Assembly: GCA_019614645.1 (NCBI GenBank)
Contig: JABWDB010000016.1
Location: 4,154,001 to 4,218,000 of the forward strand
Reading direction: 5' to 3'
DNA length: 64,000 nucleotides
Source of the DNA: Stratiolaelaps scimitus
Taxonomy: Eukaryota > Arthropoda > Arachnida > Mesostigmata > Laelapidae
The notes under the pieces were generated by a model. That model did not search any database. It was not told where the DNA came from and saw only the letters and a program-made list of their open reading frames with translations. Numbering within the stretch: position 1 is the stretch's first letter; every line of letters begins with the position of its first letter. The position numbers were made by a program, and so were the translations under genes. Positions 1 to 11,700 of the stretch are shown piece after piece.

Positions 1-2005
1 AACCATGATAGCTGTGCGGTCCCGAGAGCAGGTCAGAGTTAGCAGTTACACTGATTCTGATCAAAACAACATCAACCCGCATTGAACACAACGGCACATG
101 ACACGCTCGATATATGGCCATCAGTAGAATTATCACATTTTGCGTGAGCTGTGTCAGCCCTTACAGGATACGCATATATTTTAACACCGAGCTTTGCTTG
201 AATTTGGTTGAACATGGTCGACAATGGTAAATCACGCCAACAATTCAACAACAACAATTCAGCAAATTGAATACTAAATTATTATGACACTGCAAGTCTA
301 TACGCGTGTATATTTCGCGCCACTGTCCTGTAACAAGCACAGAGGTTGACGAAGCAAGTTTTTTTTTAAGTTTCTAGACGTTCTCAAGGTGCTATCAAGT
401 CAATGTGCTCTGCATAAATCACCCTTCCAGACGTGTGTGCGTGTGCAAGTGAAAGGTAAGTATAAGCTCGTGGTCGCCAACGGTGGTCAAACCGGCCACG
501 AGCCGCCCTTCGCGGATGCTCGCTTGGCCCGGGCTGAGTGTTGTGCTCTATGCAATATCCATGCAACTGGGTGTGTATGCGTTACGTTGAATAAGGCCGC
601 TCCAAGCATCGTCGTAACATTAGCTTGTAAGCTCATTAGCGGGACCGCAGAGCTCTCCACGATCTGCAGACACTAAGCCAGCAGGCGTTGTCGGGGGAGA
701 TAGTTACACTGAGTTTAAGCGCCTGCCTTTTCGGGCATCACAGTTGCCGCGCCTTCACAGGCGAGCGCAACTTGGATAGGTTAGGTTTACTGCGGTTTAG
801 CTGAGCACACCGCGCCTGTGAAGACGTCCCCTCGCCCGAGAGCCAAGATGTCAGCTTCCCAGCTTCCTATGGACAGGTCTGGGTATGTCCAAACCTGTCC
901 GCGAAAGACGGTGCTGAAAAACGGTTGGATAGCACAATCTGAAATCCGGACAGGCAGATCCTCTGTGCTATTTTATCTACCGCAGGGAAGTGGCAGAGCC
1001 GAAACGTGGTCGAGTTACGCTAATTAAACAACGAATACTACTATCAATAGTGAGTATGCTGATTATTTATTATACTCTAGCCAGAAAACGTCCACGTCTA
1101 ACCTTGACACATAATCTCATTCTGCCAGTACGCTACAAGCGTCGTCGCCTTCTAAAATCATCACTATGATTATATTACACCGATGCAGATACGTCGCAAT
1201 GCAGAGCATTCCAGTCCTGCTTTTTTCAACTAGATAAGCTACTCGTAACTGCCACTGTGCACTAATGCATTTGCATAGCAGCGAACACCTAAATATATAG
1301 TAGCTGCCGAGAGTGACTGTTGTCCTCATTCCAGCATCGTGGCAAGGATCTACGCTGTGGTAACCCACGACTAAGACTCTCTCCAGCCTCCTACAGGAAA
1401 GAGACAAGCACTCGAATCCATTATGTTCCTGTTTAGCCTTTATTTTATTTTTTTTTCAAATTAGCCTATTTCGTTAGCTCTATCATTCTACGCATTCATC
1501 AGTGAGTGGGATACAAGCTACACTGCACACCATGCGGTATCAAACCACCCATTGTGACCCGACCCAGTTTGCTGGATGCTGATCACTATGTTCCTATATA
1601 ATGGCAAGCCAACCAAGCTTCCTACGGAGTACGCAATCACTGCGGTGGACGAGCGGCTGTGGATCGGTCCATCGGTGGACCGATTCCGACTGAGCGCCGG
1701 CCAGTCGTTCTATCCGTTTTGCTACAATAAAACGCACTCCTCGAAGCAGGCTACCGCAACAGTGAACCGCGGCTCGATTGGTCCCATCATCAACAAATCG
1801 CTACAACAACTACTCACCGACTGCTACCAGTGCAGGCAAAGCTGTGCTCTATTCGAATCGTTCACACCCCGACTCCAACGCCACCAACCAGATGGTAGTA
1901 CTCGCCGTCGCTGTGCTAGCCTACCTGTGGGGTTTCTCTCCCCATCTGCATTACGTTGGTGTCGTCACCCAACGGATGCAGCTCGGAGGCAGCAGTAATG
2001 TAATC

Positions 2006-2036
<31 letters not shown>

Positions 2037-2231
2037 CATTGTCAAGCTGTCAAGGTGACCACAGGTAACTCTGCTACGGTCTAACTCTGGTGTGAGGCTG
2101 GAAGTGGGGGTGACGAATGGCTGTTGATTCGGTCTGGCTGTTTGTGTTGGCGTGCACACCGCCGCTGCCGGCGGACAAGCTGTTTTGCGGCGACCCGATG
2201 CACTCGACTGATCATGCACATTACCACCTAC
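1..2231. other. Intron after exon 15 (incomplete)
   Basis: No sodium channel domain III sequence is recognisable on either strand. A (TA)n run lies at 2006-2030. A plus-strand frame at 1576-1998 is open for 140 codons but matches nothing I recognise and is probably chance. Confidence 0.7.
2006..2030. repeat. (TA)n microsatellite
   Basis: Uninterrupted TA dinucleotides, followed by CATATACAT. Confidence 0.95.
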
Positions 2232-2333
2232 CATGAATAGATCTCGGAACTTTCTTTTCACCCATCTTCCGGCTCGATGGAAGCGATCAATCGCTTCTTG
2301 GAGTTTCTTCGTATCGCCGGAATCCGGGTTGGC
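2232..2333 (-). CDS. para: Sodium channel exon 15: start of II-III linker
   Basis: Residues 1121-1154: [19 protein letters not shown], then a basic helix [12 protein letters not shown] that matches the insect motif RFKSWVKRNIADCF. The acceptor is AATTGCAG and the donor ATG|GTAGGT, so the exon is 102 nt and phase 0. The frame stays open for about 75 more codons into sequence with no recognisable homology, so a longer alternative exon is possible. The next exon lies outside the window. Confidence 0.88.
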
Positions 2334-5300
2334 CTGCAATTTGAAGAAAATATTGAAATAATCCATTTACTATCCGGATATTGTTCTGACATTTCAGGTC
2401 ACACTGAATGTATACGCTAACGTGCTCAATGATGTGTACGTGTTCTTCAACTGGGACTGTGATCAGAGTAGGATATTGAATATCGACTGTGTTCGATTCT
2501 TTAGCGCAACCGACGTTACACATCTCGTCAAAATTGTGTTGCACACCAATCGGCGGCCAGAATTCGGCCTGCAAGGGTTTCAGGCCAGCCACATGTAAGT
2601 TGGTGATGGTCAAGTGCTCCGAGTAGTTTCCTTCAATAGAGGGGCTATCGGCTTGTCTCAGACTCACCACGTCATGGTCACCACCACGCTTTATGATTCA
2701 TCATTTGTCTATTTATAGCAGAGAAATACGGCTCCGTCGAGACTATGTGTCGTTGCGCCGAGTTCCCGAAAAACGCCGAACGTTGTCGAAGTCGACCGCC
2801 AGGCGAAAAAAAAAGTAGCCAGCTTCCATCAGCGATCTGGTTTTTCACTCGGAGTGGAACATTTCATTTTGTGTTCCATCCCGCTGCCGAAATCGAAATC
2901 TCGATATTGAAGCAAAAATAGGGAGCCCCCATCCTCTGTAGGCCACGTTTGGAAAATGCATAAATCTGGCCACGGTCTACAGGGACGTAGCTAGAATATT
3001 CGCTACGCAGTGGGCGTACAAGATGCGAAGGCGTGCTCACATGGCCCTCGTGTAGCCCACGGTCGCTTCGACAACCGTCCAGACATTGAGCGTCCGTGAC
3101 AGTTCTCTGTGTCGTTGTTGGTACAATTCTACGCGACCAAAATGCTTTAGCCACAACGCTGGCCGCAGCATTAAGCGAGTTGTTCTATAAAGGACCAGTA
3201 TCAACTGGAGGTAGTTAACTCTAAGTCTTTCGCTGGTTTGTCGACCCCTATCCAAACTCGGCGATTTGAAGCTGTTGAGAAGGTGTTGTTTTTCGTCCCT
3301 TTTAGTTATTAGTTGAAACCGCCACCCGCTCAATTGTTCAGGTGGCACTTTGAGTAAGAAACTCACTCACATGTGTCCCGTTCATCATTACGTGCCCAAT
3401 CGATTCCAATAATCTATAGCCCAACTGGCGCGTTTGTCGTAGAAAAATAATGGCGGACATATATATGTGTGTGTATGTGTATGCTGCCTATGTATACGCG
3501 GGATGGCGTAGGAACGCCACGCAGGGTACACAAGCAATTTCAATTCAAAACTGCCTGCGCCACTGCTTCAGCGGTGGTGGCGGCGGCGGCGGCGGCGGCT
3601 GCTGGCGGCCTCGAATGGCCCACGCGCATCTTCCGCGTTTGCTTTCCTACGCCAATGGCGCCAGTTCCGGGGCTCTCTCTCCCTCCCTTTCTCATTCTCT
3701 GGCAACCCTCCCAGAGGTTTCCCAGCCGGGGGCCCACTGTGGACCGACCGAGCGACCAACCGAACAGCGGAACTATTTTCTCATTTGGATTCCATTTGAG
3801 GGGTTGCTCCCCGCTCGAACCCCACCGCTGCAGCCCTTTGCTCTCAAACGGGTGACTGGCTGGCTCCTACCGGGTGACGCCTGGTCCTCGGTCTGACGCA
3901 ACGAAAATTTCAGCAGAAAGCTGAAAGAACTGCAGGCAGAGTCTGAAAGACGGGAAAAACTGCTACGAAAAAGAGACTTTCGTTTTCCTCTGCCGTTCCA
4001 CCGCCGCGAACGGTTGACGTCGGCGCCGCTCCCATCCAAGACGATACGTGGCACTGAAAATACGGCGATGTCGGGTGTGTTGTTGTTGTTGTTGCTGGTG
4101 CCCCTTCCCTCTGCTTGAAAAGGCACCACTATAACAGTAGCACCGTAGGCTACAGCAGCATCCTTCATTCGGTTTCTTTCTGCTGACCAAGAGGCTGCGT
4201 CTATCGACGCCTCGCAAGGGGAAATAGAAGATACTTGTTGATGGAGCCATTCGCCATCATGTATCTATCGTATATATACTGTCGATGAGGTGTGTGTCGC
4301 TTGAATTCTAATCATGTGAGTGCGTGTCCGACTTATAGAAGTTTGTTATACATATATATATATATATCTCCCAAGTTGACCAACGAGAGCATAAACCCCT
4401 ATGCCCAGTATACGTGGTTGCTACTGATTAGACTTGAGGTTCTCTCGGCTGTAGGTTAGAGCATGCGACTATCTATTATATGGCAAGGTAGTGATTGGTC
4501 AGTTGATTAGTTAGGTAGGCAGCCAGCCAGCCATCCAGTAAGATTGCTAGCCTGTCGGCGGTTGCCTTGCTGTACCTAGAGTGAATCGAACGACGTACAA
4601 ATTGCGCCCGCTGTTGAGACGAAGCCCGTACGATGATGGAGAGGCACGGACGATGGATCTCTTACTAACCTGTGATAGGTTGGATGCTCCGAACGAAGAG
4701 AGCAACAGGGCCAAGAAGAGGTTGAGTACGACCAGGTTGCCAATGACGACGGTGGCGAGGAAGAATGGGATACAGGGCCAGCCCGAGACCCACATACAGT
4801 CCCACATCGACTCGATCCACTCGCCGCATAGCACCCGGAAGACAATCATGAACGAATGCATGAAGTCTAGGAAGTTCCAGCGGGGCACCTTCTGCTCCGG
4901 GAACCTGCGGGGAGGAATCAAGTCAGGAGCACAACAATAAGCGATGAAAAGCGCACACCGTCGATCGTCTGTCAACTATCGATCGAAGACAAACAAGCCA
5001 ATGAAAAGACGTAAAAAAATAGTTACTACTCATAAAATTCGACCTTCTATCACCCCGGCTTCTGTTACTGTTAATATTATTGTTGTTATTGTTATCATCG
5101 TTGTCGTTGTTGTTGTTGCTGTCGCTGTTTCAGCCTGAATCCACGATGAATGACCGCAAAGATACCATTAGATGTCGAGTGCTTCGCTGCGGTGTACTCC
5201 ACGAATTGCTGCATTGTACCGCCTTGACGTTCGTACGTCATATGACGCCAGTGATCGTCTACTGGTTTGGGCTCCTACGGGCGATAGTCGTGGAGGCAAT

Positions 5301-8300
5301 ACGCGTAGTGCTAATAGTGATGGTTGTTGTGCTGGTGATGCTCCTGGTAACAGCACGTGTAGACAGGCGTAAGCAAGCAGCACCAAATACGAAAAGAGCC
5401 CGAAGTGGCGGGGGCCATCGGAATGGGGACTCTGTGCGCGTAAGTGCGTTCGCTTACTTCGTAAGGCGACTTACTTTCTCTCTCTCTCTCTCTCGCTCTT
5501 TCGTGGTCTCTTTGAGCGTCTCTCTATGTCCGTCTGTTGTTCGGACCGTGTGGGTGGCTCACTTAACGTTATGAGTGGGTGTGGCCGGGTCGTCGGTCGA
5601 CTTGCGAGCTCCCCAAATGCGACGCTGAGACCCCGGGGGGGGGGCAAGGAGAAGCTGGCTTAAGGGGAAGCGAATGGGGACGCGGATAGCCGGGAAGGGT
5701 CAGAGAAGAAGCGACTACCAGCGACCACCGAACCGACCCCTGGCGACCCCACTGGACCACGAGCGAAGGCACTCCGACTACGGCGCTCGATCGGCCGGCC
5801 GGCCGCCCGGCTGGCCGACCGACCGACCGACCCGAAAGTTGGGCCAAGAGCAGGCGGACGCTCCTCTCTCTCTCTCTCATCCTATGTGCTGCTCGTAAGG
5901 CGTAATATCCATAGGCATCCATAGCGATGAAGGCTACCACGGACACTGCCACGACTGGTTGTAGTGTTCTCTGCGGACGGGTGTCCGCTTCTGCTGCTGG
6001 TGCGATATGCGCGCTCGCTGTCTCCATACCCTTGTCCCAGCCAGCCGCGATGTTACTGTGAGACAAGTTGACTTTCGCCTTCGTGTACAGCTCGAGTGTA
6101 CGGTCAGCGTCTGCTGTGGCGGCGGCGGCGGCTGCCGCGCGAGCCCCGCAGCTGAAGGCGAGGTTATGGAAGATATGGCGCAATAGAGAGAAACGCTCGA
6201 ACGAGAGTAAATACAATAAGAGGTGGGCGGTGCGGAGAAGAGATACTTACAAACACTTGTTGTCCGTGTAGTTTTTGCCGAAAAGTTGCATGCCCATAAC
6301 GGCAAAGATGAAGATGATAATTCCCAACACAAAGGTCAGGTTACCCAGGGCTCCTATCGTCTTGCCCATGATAGATATCAGTAGATTCAACGTTGGCCAT
6401 GACTTGGCTAGTTTGAAGACTCTCAACTGTAATGTCAGACAGAGACAAGTCAAGTGAGCAAGAATAGAGAGAAAAAAAAACATATGACATAATAGCTGAT
6501 GCAACCTATAATACCCTAGTAACAAACCGTCAATAGTTACATATATAAACAGGCGGATAACATGCAATTGTCGAGGAATCGTCGTCCGACGGAGTCAGCG
6601 GGGAAATCACCGGAGAGACAGAGGCCCCCCAGAAGGCGAAGGGGCTTGCGTGCGGCACATGACGGCGCGATGACCAGCCTATGTATAACGGAGAATGAAA
6701 AAGTTGGCCTGAGCGAGTCGATCGCCCGTCGCATTGCAGAGACATTGCAATAGCGATAAAGATGCATCAGAGACGGAATTGTCATTTAAAGTAGTTAATG
6801 GCCACGGGAGCGGGGGGGTAAGGTAAGGTAGTAACTGCTGTTCTAGCACCCCGCGAACGGGACTGGAATCCAGTGGTTTGACTTCGGGTTTGGCGTCGGC
6901 TATTCGAACCGACCGGAGTAGTAGAAAATGCCGAGCCAAAGATGAAATGGTGACATGAAGCAAGATGGTGGTTTGCGGGGCGCCCTGTAGCCAGTGTATT
7001 TGCCTGTAACGCCCGTAGCTGGCGTCCGACGACTGTCCGCCTACCCAAGCAGAGACACGGCACACTGACGCACACGGGGTCGATGGGTCGATAACATCGA
7101 AGGGTCATTCATAACGCAAGTGCAGTCGTGAGCACCACTGCCGTCGAGACCGCTCCTATTCTGCCGTTGACTGTCCAGGCTCCTAACTCGCTACAGCTTG
7201 CCTAGTCCCCCCCCCCCCACCCCCGTTGGCAACCCACACTTTCACCTGGCAACCGGCGTCATTCAGTTCCGATAGCGACCAACAGGCATCGTCCGAAACG
7301 ACATTGGCTGCTGTTACTCACGCTGCTACTAATGCTATGGCATATCGGCGCCACTGCAGGAGAGAGATACAGAGAGGGAGAAAGAGAGAGAGAGACTGAA
7401 CAAACACGACGAGGCAAGGGAGAGTGCCCAATGACGCGACCGAAGAGATCCCCAAGTTAAGAAGCTAAGCCAAAAACCAGGCAAGTGGGTAGCTGTTCGG
7501 CCTCTCCCGTTCGCTTGGTGATAGTCTTGCCTGACTAGTTCAGCCATCTCTCTCTCATTGTCTGCTCGCGACTTCAGTAGATCCCCTGGATTGCTCTCGA
7601 TGACCGATTCAGTGTGAGACAGCGGGACGAGTAATGCGGACGGGTACAGGCTACTTGTTATATAATAAATTGAACTACGAACAGCCCGGCCCACCGCTTG
7701 GTAAAATTTCCCATTTAACTTGCCACTGCTTCTGGGTTGGCTACGATTGTTATTAGATAGTAATATTTCCTATGTGGCCTATATATATATACCCTTCTAT
7801 AATATATATTAGCACGTGCCGCATAAAGTAAGCTCGTACATCCACGACCAGGTTCATTTTAGTCCTTTTGCGTTATGCAGCAGTCCCGACCGTAGTCGGG
7901 ACCAATGTCACGGTGGTGGTGACGAAGAGGAGTGAAACAACTCTTGTTTACCGCTGTATGAGACACACACACACACACACATCACCCCTGTACGATAATA
8001 CGTCGCAACTGACGCTGTAGAGTTTTCTCTCTGATCAGCTCTGCTCTGATTTTCTTTAGGTTGTTCTTCGTTTGTTGTTTAAATGTTACATTCTGCTGTT
8101 TCTCTTCTGATAAATCAGTTCCTCCGTTCGGTAGCTTCCTTCCGGTGGCGGGGGCAACCCACTCAATGATCTGCGCTGGGGGCGATCGCGGACAAAGGAC
8201 GAACGAGGCTAACGATGAAAAGCAACCGTTGTTCGATGTGGCATCAATGAGAAAGGACCCCTGTAAATAAGGGTCCGAGGACTCGGCAGATGTCTGTCTA

Positions 8301-8739
8301 ACTGTCAACGAGTCGGTCAGCGAGACAGAATCAAGGCCTGGTGCTGAAGATGATGATAGAAATGATTATTCCTGATGAGATTTTCTTGCGAATGTCCATG
8401 CAGTTCAGTGAGATATATACATATATATATATATTTTTTTTTTGGTCTACTTACCAGTCGAAATGAACGCAGCACGGACAGTCCTTGGACACCTTCTAGT
8501 CCTAACTCGAGTAACGACAATGCAACAATGATAAAATCAAATATATTCCAACCTTCTTTAAAATAATTCTTCGGACTTTTTGCCATGAGCTTCATGGTCG
8601 CTTCAATGGCGAAGGTAGCGGTGAAGAACTGAAATGAAACAACCGGAACCCCGACAGGACACAGAGAGACACAGATAGAAGAAGACAAAACGACATTTAT
8701 TAGTGTTGTCTCTTTCTCTCTCTCTGTATATTAAAAAAA

Positions 8740-8775
<36 letters not shown>

Positions 8776-11700
8776 ACCATCATATACAGTTGTGTTAGTT
8801 TTTTTTTATCCTAACTTTAACTATACACCGTCCACACAGATCTACGTATATATCTACGTATCTCTCGAGATCACTATACGTGCGCGGCGAAGAGGAGAAC
8901 ACTGACTCATACCGGTAGCATTGATTTCTATTTCTGTCAACCCGTGCGATTCGTTAGTGTCCGTCTATGAGTCACAGTCGCGACAGTCTCACATCTGTCT
9001 GACAAATCGACTACATACGAACGCCGTAGGGTATGTACGGTATGACGCCCGAGGGGCGGGCAGACCAGTCAGCCGGTTGATGCTAACCAGCCGAGTGGAG
9101 GGCCGATCGCCGTGGGGCGCGTATATGCCACGAAGCCTATATAAACCACTGCCACACAACCACCCGCACGCTATCATTGTCGTCGGCGAGTTGTGGCCGT
9201 TCTTCAGAGACAACGCCCTCAGTGCTGCTCTCGCCAGCCCTATACCCGCGAGGGAATTCATAGCAACCTCTTCAACGTGTGTGCGCGCTTCCGATAGCAG
9301 TTGGAGAGCAATCGATCCCTGCATCGAAGAAATAGCCGTATGCACGTATTGTGTCGTGCTACCAGGTAGGAGGATGGGTCACAATAATAGCGGTTGTGGG
9401 CATCGTCGAAGCTACTCGGCAAATAACGGAGGCGACAGCAACAACGGCGCTTGCCACACGCGCGCAGCGAACCCGAACCGTTGAACCGAGCAGGGGACTG
9501 CTCGAGGGTGAGGAGTTCCTTCGAACTCCAAACCTAATAACTGATTGACGACTAACAACTAACGAGTTATATATTCAAGCATTCTGGTGCTATGCCGACG
9601 ACAATCAATTTTATTTCGAAAACCTCTTACATAGTTTCCTGAGCGGAGAACGTTTTCAAAATCTCGATCCATGTCGTGATGGTCCATAGCCATGAATAGC
9701 GTGTTGACGACGATGCACAGTGTGATGAACAGTTCCATAAACGGATCAAATACAATGAGACCGATAATCTCTTGGGCGCGTATCCAGCACCAGCAACAAT
9801 CCCACACGCAGAAAATATCGATGCACTTGAGGCAGCCAGCGAGACATTTTTCCTTCCACTTGGCCTCGGCATCCTCCTCTCCGAGAGAGCCTTCATCTTC
9901 ATCGTCTGTCGAAAAATAGTAGATAGACACTGCGGGTTAGACATGTAGTTGGCCTGTTCTCATAGGCAGGACAAACGCTACCTAGTAACGCGATCATGCG
10001 TTTAGTTGAGCGGTGAGTGGCAGTGCTTTGGTGCGATTGGCCCCACGGCGCACGTGTCCTCGCCTGTGAAGGCAGAGGGAACGCGCCCGAGGGGACCCTA
10101 CCTATACCCGAACAGAGAAACAAACCAGCGGGACCGGATTTCTTACCTATCGCATGGCTGGTTGAACAATTGGCAGAAAAAAAAAATGCCATCGTTGAAC
10201 AGATAGTCACCCAGTTTCATCTCATCTTTCTTCTTCTGCTGCTTCACAAAAGACTCGTGCAGACTCGAGGCGCTGTAGTAGCGCTGTTGTCCTCTCGGCG
10301 GAGGGATGCGCCAGTCATGTCATCACCGTTCGATGTCGTAATATTCGTTCGTGGAACACTCAGCAAAGTTCAACATGTCTCTCCGACAACTCATTTTCAG
10401 CCGTTAACTAAACTGGCCATAGACATGGCCAAGTGATACATCCGGCAGGATCAATGCGTAGGGCGACAACGTTCGGAGGCCGGTTTCAATCAAACATAGG
10501 AACTCATTCGATGAGATAACGCGCAATGCATTGGTATCATCCAACCAATCGACCACCCGACGCAGACACAGGGTACATAATATGGCGGTGACAAACCTCT
10601 TGAAAACATAGGCCGAAACACAACCTTTGTGACCTAAGACCTTACAACCTCGGTTCAGAGCCTTACCTTTTCTTAGGGGGGATGGGAGAGGAGAGCTTCG
10701 CTGCTCACATCAGTATAGGTAATATGTCATGTTGTTGTGAAGAATACTGAATTAGCATTGAATTGTTTTTTGGACGACTGCAACGCTGGCTGGTTGGGTG
10801 TTCTGCAGAGGTGGCTGGAGGCACTGGAGGTGCGTTCGATGCACTTCGCTCATGAAATTGCCCACTTGTCCAAATCGAGCTATTTAGTTAGAACTTAACG
10901 CGGTGCAGACATTCAGCGATAGTAAGCCTTCAATCCTTCCTGAGATTCGCTCAGCGAAATTCTACAATGGCGAAAATAGGTTTTTCTGCATATGTCTATG
11001 GGGCCAGTTGAAGTTTGTTGACAACAGCAGGAGAGTTAAGACGCCTACCCTGATTGACTATTCTACCTGTATTGCACCAGATGAAGGTCATTAATTCCGT
11101 AGTAGTAGTGGTTGTAGCTGTTCAGAGGTGCAGATTCTTGTTCTTAGCACGGGCAAGCGTTCAACTGTCAATAAACTCAACCAGTCAATAGCAACTTCAC
11201 ACAGAGTTATTTTCCCTTGTGAAAAGGCGAGCTAATTCATCATACTCGCGTTGACCCCCCGACGAAAGTCTATTCAGTTATTGCAATCATTCTTGTCAAC
11301 CACTAGCAAAAGCTAGCCCTCCGTAGGGAGTCAGGCGGTCATTTTGGAATAGCGAACTTGCAGATCACCAATCGGTAACCAAACGAACCATCGACCTTCC
11401 CTTCTGCATAATGAATGTAATTAGTCATAGGCGTAATACGAATGCAGCAACAGCCAACACTGGGTAGTGTGAAGATAAAGCCGTTATCATTGATAGAAGG
11501 TCGCGGATCTGGGTACGCTCCAAGACGAGCGAATCTATCGGTCAAGTTTAATTGATTTAATTTCATATGAGTGCTCTTACAGCCCGTGATCGATAGGGCC
11601 GTATGCGGTACAGCGAACAACTTCACTTAGGTGGCAAGTTAACCAGAACATCGGATAGCGTTTGACTTGGAGGGCGTCTTTTTGGAAATTCCTGAAAAAG

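Larger units (their letters stand above)
2334..4669. other. Intron 14
   Basis: This intron contains a minus-strand ML-like reading frame (2368-2640) and a possible gypsy integrase relic (about 3040-3366). At 3570-3600 there is a GGC/GGT run, and at 4353-4368 a short TA run. No second sodium channel exon is visible. Confidence 0.75.

Noticed and set aside
1576..1998. 140-codon plus-strand frame near the left edge
   Set aside because: No family match, no ATG at the frame start, and it runs into repetitive sequence; kept only as part of the intron description.
8921..9484. 187-codon plus-strand frame in intron 11
   Set aside because: No recognisable domain, overlapped by an open minus-strand frame, and lies within a channel intron.
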